DNA of 31,673 bases from Akkermansiaceae bacterium UBA1506 (GTDB taxonomy: Bacteria; Verrucomicrobiota; Verrucomicrobiia; Verrucomicrobiales; DEV007): assembly GCA_002323995.1 (NCBI GenBank), contig DCQY01000104.1, positions 1 to 31,673 of the forward strand, read 5' to 3'. The notes under the pieces were generated by a model. The model was not told where the DNA came from and searched no databases. It saw nothing but the letters and a program-made list of their open reading frames with translations. A program made the position numbers and the translations under genes. The number at the start of each line of letters is the position of its first letter. The stretch's first letter is position 1. Below are positions 15,560-24,951 of the stretch, piece by piece.

Positions 15560-18250
15560 TTAAGTATCAAGGTCTTCAATCATTCGGCCGAGCTCGTCAG
15601 CACGCTTCTGCCATTGCTCTTGGCGATCGCGCATTTCTCGGACAACGGCTTCGGGGGCCCGAGAGGTAAAGTTCTCATTGGAGAGCTTCGCATTTACCTT
15701 TTTAAGCTCGTCCTCCGCTTTTGAAAGTTCTTTGCCGAGACGCTCTTTCTCGGCAGAGACGTCAATTAAGCCTTCGAGCGGCAGGTATATTTTTCCAATC
15801 GCAGTGAGCGCTGTGGGCACACCCTTCTCAGCCTTAAAACCAGGCTCCACGACGATTTCGCCGGCTCCGGCCAACTGTTGGAAGACGTCCGCCTCTTCGA
15901 GACTTCCACCTTCTGGGTCGATAATAAACTTAACACTTTTGTTCGCCGAAAGGCCATATTCAGCTTTAAGATTTCGAGCGCGGCCCACCGATTCATATAT
16001 TGCTTTGACTCTTGCTTGGGCGGCAGCAATTTTCCCATCCTCAAGGGTGGCAAGCGTTGATTCTTTTGCCAACGTGGTCTGCATTAGAAATTCGGCCCCT
16101 CCTTCACCAGCACAACCAAGCTTCTCCCAAAGTTCTTCTGAGATATGAGGCATAAAAGGATGTAACATTAGGAGAAACCGCTTCAAGACCAAGTCCATCG
16201 TCGCCACTGCCGAAGCCTTCAAACCCGGATCGGCACCCTCGGCGAATGCGCCCTTTGATGACTCTAAATACCAGTCACAATATTGACTCCAGAAGAAATC
16301 ATAAAGAAGCTGAGCTAATTCATTAAATCGGTAATCTGAATAAGCGCCCAACATATCCCGCTCGAGTTGGTCTAACTTGGCAAGGATATCGATCGAGTAA
16401 ATTGACAGTGTCTTCGGATCAAACTCGCCGCTACCTTCCTGCATCTGGCGATAGCGAGCAGCATTCCAAAGCTTGTTAGCAAAATTGCGTCCTTCCACGA
16501 TCTGGTCTTCATCAAACTTCACGTCAGTTCCTGTGGGTGCAATTCGCATAAGACCAAAGCGCAGAGCGTCCGCTCCATATTCCGCCATGAGATCGAGCGG
16601 GTCCGGCGAATTGCCCAGTTGCTTGGACATCTTGCGTCCACGCTTGTCACGAATAATCGAAGTGAAGAAGACATTTTTGAACGGGACCTTCCTTTCCCAT
16701 CGATAACCAGCCATAATCATTCGGGCTACCCAAAAGAAAAGAATGTCGGGGCCTGTTACCAAATCGGTGGTCGGGTAAAACTTCTTTAACGTCGGACTCG
16801 TTTCTTCGTCGCAATTGCGCATCGTTGCGAAAGGCCAGAGCCAACTGGAGAACCAGGTATCGAGAACGTCACCGTCACGGACCCAGTTTTCTTCATCCGC
16901 AGGAGACTCAATCCCGACATGAAGATCACTGCCAGCGCTCTCCGCGTCGAGACTTTCCCGCGCCTGCAGGTCTTCAGCTTTTTCTTTACGATACCAAACG
17001 GGGATCTGGTGACCCCACCAGAGTTGGCGACTGATGCACCAGTCCTGAATACCTTCCATCCAGTGGGCGTATGTCTTTTTCCAACGCTCAGGTCGGAAAC
17101 GAATTTCATCGCTTGCCACCGCGGCAGCCGCTTCCTGGACGCATGGGTATTTGAGGAACCATTGCATGGAAATGCGGGGCTCAATCGGTACGTCGGCACG
17201 CTCAGAGAAGCCAACGTTATTCTCGTAGTCTTCTACCTTCACAAGTTGCCCCATCTCTTCGAGCTTTTCCGCTGTTTTCTCACGAGCTTCAAAGCGATCC
17301 ATTCCTTTAAATTCAGGACCGGCCAACTCGTTGAGCGTTGCATCAGAGTTGAAGACATCAATGATCTCAAGATTGTTCTTTATTCCGATCTCAAAGTCGG
17401 CTTTGTCGTGAGCTGGAGTCACCTTTAGCACGCCTGTTCCAAATTCAGGATCAATATGCTCGTCTGCAACCACTGGAATTTCGGCTTCAGGAAACGGCCT
17501 TAAAACTTTTTTACCGACAAGGTCACCATAACGCTCATCTTTAGGATTTACCGCCACGCCGGAGTCACCCATGAGTGTTTCCGGTCGGGTCGTTGCGATT
17601 TCAACCCAGCGATCTTTCTCACCCACCACTTTGTAGCGCATATAGTAAAGCTTCGACTTTTGAGGCTTCATAATGACTTCCTCGTCACTGAGAGCGGTGA
17701 GTGATTTTGGACACCAATTCACCATGCGCTTGCCGCGATAGATCAGGCCCTCCTCGAATAGATCCACGAATACCTTTGAGATCCACTGGCTGTAATTTTC
17801 ATCCATGGTGAAGCGCTCTCGCTCCCAATCACAGGAACATCCGAGCCGCTTCAACTGCTGGATAATGATACCGCCATGCTCCTCTTTCCATTCCCAAACC
17901 TTCTCGAGAAACGCATCGCGACCAAGATCGCGACGAGTTTTGCCCTCATCTTTGCGAAGTTTCTGCTCAACTTTGGACTGGGTTGCAATGCCAGCGTGGT
18001 CGGTTCCGGGCAACCAAAGGACATCCTTACCCTCCATGCGGGCTCGACGGGCCAAAATGTCCTGAATCGTCGTGTTTAAAACATGGCCAAGGTGCAGAAT
18101 CCCGGTCACATTTGGAGGGGGGATGACGATAGAGTACGCTTCATTCGAGCTATTTTCATTGCCTCGGAAGCAGCCGGACTCGACCCAGCGGTCGAACCAC
18201 TGGGTTTCCACGTCGCCTGGTTGGTAACCTTTTGATATTTCTGTAGTCAT
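15560..18250 (-). CDS. valS: Valyl-tRNA synthetase
   Basis: 896 residues, full length for the class Ia enzyme that charges tRNA-Val. HLGH (53-56) within PPPNVTGILHLGHVL is the HIGH signature, and KMSKQ (540-544) within GRKMSKQLGNSPDP is the KMSKS loop, with Gln in the fifth place as in many relatives. The CP1 editing domain is marked by TTRPETLMGD (about 220-229) and GTGVLKVTPAHD (271-282), and the tRNA-binding anticodon domain follows. The final 70 residues form the Lys/Glu-rich coiled coil special to ValS. ATG 18250 is the start. Transcribed alone or with the SDR gene downstream. Confidence 0.98.
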   Translation of the reverse strand: MTTEISKGYQPGDVETQWFDRWVESGCFRGNENSSNEAYSIVIPPPNVTGILHLGHVLNTTIQDILARRARMEGKDVLWLPGTDHAGIATQSKVEQKLRKDEGKTRRDLGRDAFLEKVWEWKEEHGGIIIQQLKRLGCSCDWERERFTMDENYSQWISKVFVDLFEEGLIYRGKRMVNWCPKSLTALSDEEVIMKPQKSKLYYMRYKVVGEKDRWVEIATTRPETLMGDSGVAVNPKDERYGDLVGKKVLRPFPEAEIPVVADEHIDPEFGTGVLKVTPAHDKADFEIGIKNNLEIIDVFNSDATLNELAGPEFKGMDRFEAREKTAEKLEEMGQLVKVEDYENNVGFSERADVPIEPRISMQWFLKYPCVQEAAAAVASDEIRFRPERWKKTYAHWMEGIQDWCISRQLWWGHQIPVWYRKEKAEDLQARESLDAESAGSDLHVGIESPADEENWVRDGDVLDTWFSSWLWPFATMRNCDEETSPTLKKFYPTTDLVTGPDILFFWVARMIMAGYRWERKVPFKNVFFTSIIRDKRGRKMSKQLGNSPDPLDLMAEYGADALRFGLMRIAPTGTDVKFDEDQIVEGRNFANKLWNAARYRQMQEGSGEFDPKTLSIYSIDILAKLDQLERDMLGAYSDYRFNELAQLLYDFFWSQYCDWYLESSKGAFAEGADPGLKASAVATMDLVLKRFLLMLHPFMPHISEELWEKLGCAGEGGAEFLMQTTLAKESTLATLEDGKIAAAQARVKAIYESVGRARNLKAEYGLSANKSVKFIIDPEGGSLEEADVFQQLAGAGEIVVEPGFKAEKGVPTALTAIGKIYLPLEGLIDVSAEKERLGKELSKAEDELKKVNAKLSNENFTSRAPEAVVREMRDRQEQWQKRADELGRMIEDLDT

Positions 18251-18275
18251 AAGGACTCGCTGTTGATGGGGCGAA

Positions 18276-18303
18276 ACTATTCTTGATTGCGCCGATTTGT
18301 AAA
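18276..18303 (-). promoter_or_regulatory. Candidate valS promoter
   Basis: Minus strand TTTACA (18298-18303; five of six matches) and AATAGT (18276-18281; four of six) are 16 bases apart, about 26 bases ahead of the valS ATG. The -10 is only fair and there is no supporting extended motif. No T-box-like leader is visible in the short space before the gene. Confidence 0.35.
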
Positions 18304-18405
18304 ACTTAAATCCCCATTTCGCTCATTGCTTTCAGAGTTTGAATCGCTTAGGTTTCCCGTTCCATTTGAAGGGCATAACGCTCTCAAGCCTCCAAGTATA
18401 CACCT

Positions 18406-19428
18406 ATGCGACCTTTCGCACGACAGTCCCATCCCGTGAGGATGCCGCGCGTTATCTCTGCTTCCGCCGTGAGTTTTCTCACAGGCGCATTGCTGTTAGC
18501 CAACTTTGTGGGGTCATCTGAGGCCAAAGAATGGGAGATTTATCGCCTTGGTGGTCGTGATTACGTTTCCGATGAGAACGTCGCAAAGTTCTACCGGTTT
18601 CATTTAACGAAAGAGGAAAAAGAGCGCCGCTTTACCCATCCCGCCCTCGTGATGACTTGGACAATCGGTTCTCAAGCGATCTACGTTAACGACACTAAGT
18701 TCAACCTCAGCTTTCCTGTAATCGACAGCGGCGGTAGAGCCCTACTCTCGACAGTCGACCTCGCTAAGTTGGTCGACCCCGTGCTGCGGCCGAGCCAAAT
18801 TAAGAAATTTATCACCTTCAACACTATCGTGATAGACGCAGGACACGGGGGTCATGATTCAGGGGCCAAAGGTATCCAAGGATACGAAAAAGACTATGCT
18901 CTCGACACCGCTAATCGCCTGAAGAAAGCGCTAGAAGCTAAGGGGTTCAAGACTGTCATGACCCGAAGCAATGACACGTTCCTGACTTTGGGACAGCGCG
19001 TTGATATCGCCAATCGAACACGCAATGCCATTTTTGTGAGCCTGCATTACAACGCTTCTGGCTCCAGAACAGGTCAAGGAATTGAGACCTATGCGCTCGC
19101 ACCACGAGGAACCCGTTCCACCAATGGCGGTAACCCTTGGAATTCCCTTTTAAGTGGGAATGAGCGCGACGCGGAGAATATAGCCCTCGCCACAGCGGTT
19201 CACGCTCATATTATCGATGAGTTGCGCCCGATCGATCGCGGTATCAAGCGGGCTCGTTTTAACGTGCTTCGTGGAATTAATAAACCTGCCATTTTGTTCG
19301 AAGGTGGATTCATCACCAACCCGACTGAAAGTAAGTTAGTCCACGATCCTGCTCATCGTCAGAAGATCGCTGACTCTATTTGTAACGCTGTGGTCAATTT
19401 TAAAAGCGCAGTAAGCAGAAGACGTTAG
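18406..19428 (+). CDS. N-acetylmuramoyl-L-alanine amidase (Amidase_3/AmiC-like)
   Basis: 340 residues, exported. It cleaves the amide bond between MurNAc and the stem peptide in peptidoglycan. The C-terminal Amidase_3 domain (about 140-335) has zinc ligands His147 in DAGHGGHD, Glu161 in GYEKD and His214 in SLHYNA, plus the catalytic Glu299 in LFEGGF. Between the signal sequence (about 19-40) and the catalytic domain lies a small region with YVNDTKFNLSFPV and LLSTVDLAKLVDPVL that resembles a copper-amine-oxidase-N-like wall-binding fold. The start could be ATG 18406 or ATG 18442; neither has a well-placed ribosome site, and the shorter one gives the more typical signal peptide. It is divergent from valS and convergent with dnaE. 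Confidence 0.93.
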   Translation: MRPFARQSHPVRMPRVISASAVSFLTGALLLANFVGSSEAKEWEIYRLGGRDYVSDENVAKFYRFHLTKEEKERRFTHPALVMTWTIGSQAIYVNDTKFNLSFPVIDSGGRALLSTVDLAKLVDPVLRPSQIKKFITFNTIVIDAGHGGHDSGAKGIQGYEKDYALDTANRLKKALEAKGFKTVMTRSNDTFLTLGQRVDIANRTRNAIFVSLHYNASGSRTGQGIETYALAPRGTRSTNGGNPWNSLLSGNERDAENIALATAVHAHIIDELRPIDRGIKRARFNVLRGINKPAILFEGGFITNPTESKLVHDPAHRQKIADSICNAVVNFKSAVSRRR

Positions 19429-19450
19429 GCTCCTCGTCTCAGTGGGGTAA

Positions 19451-22400
19451 TCAAACCCACGCTCCGACGCCACGGCTCTGCAGGAACTGGTCTGAAACGC
19501 AGTAAGATTGTCCCGCTTCCAATGTCACCCGCTGACCATTGGCCCGACGAACCTCAATGTGTAGCGGTCGGTCACCTGGAAATTTTCTCGCTTCTGATCG
19601 GATCGTTTCCACCACTGCGACAGCATCACGGGTTGAGTCAAGATGAAGCACAACAGGCACAGCAAAGGGTGGCTGGCTATTATTATCGATGACTCCGTTT
19701 GTTCCATTCTCACCGATGTTTTGGCCTTTACTCCCTTGCTCCCCCATTATGGCTTGCTGGCGAGCCATCGGATCCACGGAAACGGAAGCGACGTTACTAT
19801 CGGGGTGAATTTCCTTAATTTGATCGGCCGTCAGTCGATTTTCTTCGCTTAGATTATCCTGCTCCACTTTAGCTTTAAGCTCAATTACCTTACCTTTCTC
19901 GAGGTGTCGATTGCACGTTTGATAGGTTTCATTCCAAACCATAACCTCAGTATGACCTGAAAAATCTTCGAGGCGCAGGATCGCAAACGGTTTCCCTTCG
20001 CGCCTTGTATATTTAACTGTGGCCTCAGCAACTAAACCCGCAAAACGCTGCCCCTTCTTGCCTGGTTTCATCTGGGGAAGTTCCTTGATTTTAGAATATT
20101 TTCCTTTTTCTATGACGCTGCGATACTCATCAAGTGGATGGCCGGTCACATAAAAACCGAGTAAATCCTTCTCGTGAGTTAGATACTCTCGCTGATTCCA
20201 CTCAACTTTGTCTTCTTCTATGATATCTGGAGCAGGCGCTGCCGCCATCAGTTCGTTCATGTCGAACAGGGCTCCCTGACCCGATTGACGATCTCTCTGT
20301 GCCGCGCTGGAACCAGCTATGACCTGACCCACCCGCGAGAACATTTCATCACGACGCTCCATCGTGAAATCAAAGGCACCGGCCTTGATTAGGTTTTCGA
20401 GAATCTTGCGGTTTACCGACTTGCTATCGAGGCGGCTAGCAAATTCTTCAAGGGACTTGTATTCACCATTTTCCTCACGGTCAGCAATAGCAATCTCCAT
20501 CGCTGCGCCACCGACATTCTTTATCGCGGAAAGACCGAATCGAATGGCATCTTTACCGCCGGGCAGTTTCTCAGGACGAAACTTCAAGGAGCTGCGATTG
20601 ACATTGGGAGCCAGTATTTCGATGCCCATGCGTTGGCATTCTGCTACGAATACCGAGATCTTATCCATGTTGTTGATCTCATTACTGAGCACCCCGCACA
20701 TGAATTCCACAGGGTAGTTGGCTTTGAGATAAGCTGTGTGATAACTGACCAACCCGTATGCCGCCGAATGCGACTTATTGAAACCGTAACCTGCGAATTT
20801 CTCCAGCAAATCGAAGATCTCGTTGGCTTTTTTCTCGGGAATCTTATTAACCTCGTAGGCGCCCTTCACAAATTTAGCGCGCTGCTCAATCATCACCGAC
20901 AATTTCTTCTTACCCATGGCTCGGCGGAGAAGGTCAGCCTCACCAAGTGAATAACCGGCGAGTAGATTAGCTGCTCGTTGCACCTGCTCTTGATAGATTA
21001 GAATTCCGTAAGTTTCCTCACTCGCTTCCTCTAGTAGGGGGTGGAGATACTTCACCTTTTTTTTGCCCTTCTTGCGGTCAATAAAGTCCGGGATCAGATC
21101 CATCGGGCCAGGTCGGTAGAGCGCGATCAACGCGATGATATCTTCGATTCGACTCACATCGAACTGACGACAAAGGTTCATCATACCACCAGATTCCAAC
21201 TGGAAGACTGCGGTCGTTTCGCCGCGGTTTAGCAAATCAAAAGTTGGCTTGTCATCGTAGCCATCGTTGTCGATTTGAAAATCGGGTGAGTGGTCATGGA
21301 TCAAATCCAAGGCATCTTGAATCACGGTCAGGGTTTTTAGACCGAGGAAATCCATTTTTAACATTCCAAGGTCAGTTAATGGTGCCATGGCATACTGCGT
21401 AACCACCTCGCCTTCCTTACCCCGAACCAGCGGCACGTGCTCAGTCAACTCGCTGTCTCCAATCACCACCCCAGCCGCATGGATGCCTGTACCGCGTGTC
21501 AAACCCTCCAAAAAAGTCGAGTATTTCCACAACTCTTCAATCGTAGGGTTGTTCTCTAACTCTTCTTTTAACTCCTTATTCTTTTTCCGGGCATCAGCCA
21601 AGGTGATGTTTAGCTCATTGGGAATCATTTTTGCGATTCGATTACCCTCCGAATAACTAAGCCCCATGACGCGAGCCACATCCCTTACCACACTCTTGGG
21701 ACCGAGAGTTTGGAACGTAATGATGTGGGACACGGCCTTCTCTCCATATTTCTGCCGCACATAGTCGATGACCTTGCCTCTTCTTGGTTGGCAAAAATCA
21801 ATATCTATATCCGGAGGTGAAACCCGCTCCGGATTAAGGAATCGCTCGAAAATAAGGCCAAATCGAATAGGGCAAATATCGGTAATCTCTAGCACGTAGG
21901 CCACGAGAGATCCTGCCGCAGAGCCACGCCCCGGCCCTACCGGCACACCGTTGTCCTTGGCCCATTTCACAAAATCCCATGTGATAAGGAAATAGGAGAG
22001 GAAGCCCATCTCCTCCATGACTCCGATCTCGTAATCAAGACGTTCGCGGAGCTCTTTATCAGTTTCCGCCCGATCGCCGTATCTCTTACGCAGGCCTTCC
22101 AAACAGATCTTTCGAAAATAATCTTCACGGGGGCTGCCGTCAGGAGACTCAAACTGCGGGTATTTGTCGGAACTTTGGGAATCGAGGTGGATATCCACAT
22201 TACACATATCAGCGATGTGGAGCGTGTTCGAAATCGCTTCGGGAATCTCCTTGAAAAGCTTCCGCATTTCATTGGTAGTCTTGAAGTAAACTTCAGGGGA
22301 ATACTTCATACGGTTCTCATCCATCTGGAGCGAACCAGTGCCAATGCAGATCATCACGTCATGCGCTTCGTGATCCTTTTGGTTGAGAAAGTGGACATCG

Positions 22401-23050
22401 TTCGCGGCAACGAGGCCGAGATCAAACTCCTTGCCAAACTGCACCATCTGCTTAGTACACAGCGCCTGTTCAGGAAAACCATGGTCGTGCACTTCGAGGA
22501 AGAACTTGTCACGGCCGAAGATATCGATGAATTCCCCAATACTCTTACGAGCTCCGACGAGATCCTCGTTCTGGATCATCTGGTTGACCTCACCGTTAAT
22601 GCAGCCACTCATGCAAATAATTCCTTCGGAGTGGGCCGCCAAAGTTTCCTTGTCGATCCGAGGTTTGTAATACATTCCCTCTAAGTGACCGATACTGGTC
22701 AATTTCATGAGGTTCTCATATCCCTCCACAGTCGAAGCGAGCAAAGTGAGATGAGAATTGCGTTTCTTCTTCGCCCTATTCCCTATGGTCACCGTCTGCG
22801 CCTTCTTCTCCGTTAGCTTGACCCCCGGAGGCGTCAGATACATCTCGCAACCAATGATCGGTTTGATCCCGGCTGCCTTTCCGGCTTGATAGAAATCAAT
22901 AGCCCCGAAAATGTTGCCATGATCAGTCATCGCAACCGCGGGCATCTTCGCCCGCTCGGCCTTCTTCATCAGATCCTTAATTCGCACCGCTCCATCGAGA
23001 GTGGAATACTCGGTATGCAAATGAAGATGGATGAATGGATCAGTTGGCAT
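19451..23050 (-). CDS. dnaE: DNA polymerase III subunit alpha
   Basis: 1,199 residues, the replicative DNA polymerase of the DnaE1 type. The PHP domain opens with HLHLHTEYSTLDGA. The catalytic aspartates of the C-family palm are in PPDIDIDFCQPRRG and LKMDFLGLKTL. It also has the finger region with YQEQVQ, tandem helix-hairpin-helix segments, an OB domain with EVMVWNETYQTC, and a C-terminal tail carrying LHLDSTRDAVAVVETI. The reading frame can be extended five codons to a TTG (23065), but ATG 23050 matches the usual MPTDPFIHLHLHTEYS start. A GC-rich hairpin lies where the ribosome site would be. Isolated from other replication genes here. Confidence 0.98.
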   Translation of the reverse strand: MPTDPFIHLHLHTEYSTLDGAVRIKDLMKKAERAKMPAVAMTDHGNIFGAIDFYQAGKAAGIKPIIGCEMYLTPPGVKLTEKKAQTVTIGNRAKKKRNSHLTLLASTVEGYENLMKLTSIGHLEGMYYKPRIDKETLAAHSEGIICMSGCINGEVNQMIQNEDLVGARKSIGEFIDIFGRDKFFLEVHDHGFPEQALCTKQMVQFGKEFDLGLVAANDVHFLNQKDHEAHDVMICIGTGSLQMDENRMKYSPEVYFKTTNEMRKLFKEIPEAISNTLHIADMCNVDIHLDSQSSDKYPQFESPDGSPREDYFRKICLEGLRKRYGDRAETDKELRERLDYEIGVMEEMGFLSYFLITWDFVKWAKDNGVPVGPGRGSAAGSLVAYVLEITDICPIRFGLIFERFLNPERVSPPDIDIDFCQPRRGKVIDYVRQKYGEKAVSHIITFQTLGPKSVVRDVARVMGLSYSEGNRIAKMIPNELNITLADARKKNKELKEELENNPTIEELWKYSTFLEGLTRGTGIHAAGVVIGDSELTEHVPLVRGKEGEVVTQYAMAPLTDLGMLKMDFLGLKTLTVIQDALDLIHDHSPDFQIDNDGYDDKPTFDLLNRGETTAVFQLESGGMMNLCRQFDVSRIEDIIALIALYRPGPMDLIPDFIDRKKGKKKVKYLHPLLEEASEETYGILIYQEQVQRAANLLAGYSLGEADLLRRAMGKKKLSVMIEQRAKFVKGAYEVNKIPEKKANEIFDLLEKFAGYGFNKSHSAAYGLVSYHTAYLKANYPVEFMCGVLSNEINNMDKISVFVAECQRMGIEILAPNVNRSSLKFRPEKLPGGKDAIRFGLSAIKNVGGAAMEIAIADREENGEYKSLEEFASRLDSKSVNRKILENLIKAGAFDFTMERRDEMFSRVGQVIAGSSAAQRDRQSGQGALFDMNELMAAAPAPDIIEEDKVEWNQREYLTHEKDLLGFYVTGHPLDEYRSVIEKGKYSKIKELPQMKPGKKGQRFAGLVAEATVKYTRREGKPFAILRLEDFSGHTEVMVWNETYQTCNRHLEKGKVIELKAKVEQDNLSEENRLTADQIKEIHPDSNVASVSVDPMARQQAIMGEQGSKGQNIGENGTNGVIDNNSQPPFAVPVVLHLDSTRDAVAVVETIRSEARKFPGDRPLHIEVRRANGQRVTLEAGQSYCVSDQFLQSRGVGAWV

Positions 23051-23057
23051 TGTGAAG

Positions 23058-23072
23058 ACCGGCAAGGCCGGT
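23058..23072 (-). promoter_or_regulatory. Hairpin in the dnaE leader
   Basis: Perfect six-base arms ACCGGC (23058-23063) and GCCGGT (23067-23072) flank a three-base loop. The element ends seven bases before the dnaE ATG at 23050, where a Shine-Dalgarno sequence would normally be; no purine-rich site is seen nearby. It could modulate translation. No T-run follows, so it is not a terminator. Confidence 0.35.
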
Positions 23073-23182
23073 TAAATCATCTAAAAGAAAGGGCTGATTT
23101 TTTTGTTTTTAAAGTGTGGGAGAGTTTGAGTGGTTCAGCAAGAACGCACGGCTTAACGGCCGTAAAAACTTCCTCGGGATGG

Positions 23183-24697
23183 TCAATCCTCGATGATGCG
23201 GCCCCTGTTGACATCCTCGAGGGCGGAGGCCTTCTTGGGTTTATAGGGATACCAATCGGGAGCGCCGAACCAATCATACATCACAGCCCGGAACTTCTCG
23301 ATCTTTTCGGGCGGTTCTTTTTGCCAACCCATGTCCCCCGTGGCGCTAACCCAAGTGTCTAAGGCGGCCCGCATTTCGGTTAGGGCCTTTTGGTGAGCCG
23401 GATGGGTGGAGTCGACCAGATTGCTCAACTCGCACGGATCGGCCTCGGTATCGAACAGGTATTCGCGCCTGAAATCCGTGAAGAGAGGCATGAGATGAGG
23501 GTCAAGCTCTCCTTTTTGGTAGAGATCGCGCATGACTTGCTGAACGGGGAAGCACTTCTCCTTGTAAAAGTTAACGTAAGTCCCGAAGTTCAGCTCAGGC
23601 TGATAGTTCCGGATGTAATGGTAGCGCTTGCCGCGGACCGAGCGTAAGCGGAAGGGCACATCGTCCACGCGGTCCCTCGCGCTGAAGGCATACCTTCTTT
23701 GTGGATCCTGGTTCTTCCCCAGAAAGATTCGGCTTTGCATACCCAAGGGGCGGGGCACGCCAGCCAGAGACAGGGTAGTGGCGGTTAGGTCGAGCAGACT
23801 GATCACTTCCTCGTTGACCGTGCCTGGCATGAAGCCTTGGGGCATAGGGAAGTTTTTGGGCCACTTGATGATCATCGGAACGTGCAGGCCCGTGTCGTAG
23901 ACCCAATGGATGCTCCGGTGATCGACCCGACCGTTATCCCCAAACACGATGATGATCGTGTCGTCGAGGAGTTTTTCCTTCTCGAGCTCCCTGAGAACCA
24001 CCCCTACGCGCCGGTCCATGTTGGAGACCGAGTTCAAGTAGCGGGCCCATTCCTCGTTAGATGTTTTGTGCTTGGGGAAATAGGCCGGCGGTATAACAGA
24101 ATCTGGTTTGGCGTATTGGACATGTTCCTCTTCTCCCCACCATTTGATGCGTTCCGGACGATTGGTCTTGAAATCGTAAATGTCGTACTCCGCTTCCGGG
24201 GTGTTCACTTGCAAGAAGAAGGGCTTTCCTTTCTTGATCTCTTCCCAGTCCGTGCTTTCGAAAATTTTTCCCTCGTTTACGAAATTGAGGTCAAGCTTGC
24301 CCGAGCCCACCACCTCATCACCCATTTTCTTAATCGAGCCCGTGAGGTAACCAGCATCCTTGAGCCGGTGGGTCAGGGGGCGCACCCCCTCGGGTAGCCT
24401 AAAACCATCATTCCGGTGATCAGGGAAGTGGTGCAGATTGACGGACGTCTGGTACATACCCGTCATGAAAGCTGAGCGGCTCGGGGCGCAAACCGGGGCG
24501 GTCGAGAAAACCCGGCTGTAGCGGACGCCTTCAACGGCCAACTGGTCGAGGTGGGGCGTGTGAACCCCCTGCCTTCCAAAGCAACCGAAGTCCAGGTTGC
24601 AGTTGTCGGTGATCAGCCAGAGGATGTTGGGCTTGTCCTTGGCTGGGCAAACCGAGGCGAGGAGGAGCAAAGATAGGATGAGGAATAGTCTTTTCAT
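23183..24697 (-). CDS. Heparan N-sulfatase-like sulfatase (SGSH-type)
   Basis: 504 residues from ATG 24697, with signal peptide MKRLFLILSLLLLASVCPA; GGGG precedes it, while the longer frame begins only at a TTG. The formylglycine site is C-A-P-S-R at 70-74, and metal positions appear in WLITDN near 31 and FGDNGRVDH. The layout NLDFGCFGRQGVHTPHLDQL and the C-terminal FRREYLFDTEADPCEL, then MYDWFGAPDWYPYKP, resembles N-sulfoglucosamine sulfohydrolase (S1_8-like) proteins. It probably removes sulfate from a sulfated sugar outside the cytoplasm; heparan itself is an inference from family names. GC is about 61% in the 300 bases 24361-24660, against near 50% in samples of dnaE and valS. It lies alone between dnaE and ppc. 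Confidence 0.92.
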   Translation of the reverse strand: MKRLFLILSLLLLASVCPAKDKPNILWLITDNCNLDFGCFGRQGVHTPHLDQLAVEGVRYSRVFSTAPVCAPSRSAFMTGMYQTSVNLHHFPDHRNDGFRLPEGVRPLTHRLKDAGYLTGSIKKMGDEVVGSGKLDLNFVNEGKIFESTDWEEIKKGKPFFLQVNTPEAEYDIYDFKTNRPERIKWWGEEEHVQYAKPDSVIPPAYFPKHKTSNEEWARYLNSVSNMDRRVGVVLRELEKEKLLDDTIIIVFGDNGRVDHRSIHWVYDTGLHVPMIIKWPKNFPMPQGFMPGTVNEEVISLLDLTATTLSLAGVPRPLGMQSRIFLGKNQDPQRRYAFSARDRVDDVPFRLRSVRGKRYHYIRNYQPELNFGTYVNFYKEKCFPVQQVMRDLYQKGELDPHLMPLFTDFRREYLFDTEADPCELSNLVDSTHPAHQKALTEMRAALDTWVSATGDMGWQKEPPEKIEKFRAVMYDWFGAPDWYPYKPKKASALEDVNRGRIIED

Positions 24698-24935
24698 TGC
24701 GACCCCGAGTGTGGATGGGGGAGCAATAAATGGCAAGCGACATCAGGCGTCTGTCTTCCGTTGGCTAGTTGAGCTGAATCCCACTCATGCAAAGCCTTAG
24801 GGTTGCCATTGGTGGGGCAAAGGGTGGGAGATGCCCGCCTGCATCGGGAAGTAAGAGGGGTAAAGTTCCAAGGCAAAAACAAGGCCGCCAGAACATGGGT
24901 GCGCTTAATTACCTTTCGGTTCCCGCTTCAGAGAA

Positions 24936-24951
24936 GGGGTAAACTCACCCC
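24936..24951 (-). terminator. Weak hairpin at the end of ppc
   Basis: Arms GGGGT (24936-24940) and ACCCC (24947-24951) overlap the ppc TGA (24945-24947). The loop is six bases and the tail on the minus strand is only moderately T-rich, so its value as a terminator is doubtful. The 247 bases from here to the next sulfatase start (24697) carry no gene that I can see. Confidence 0.3.
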
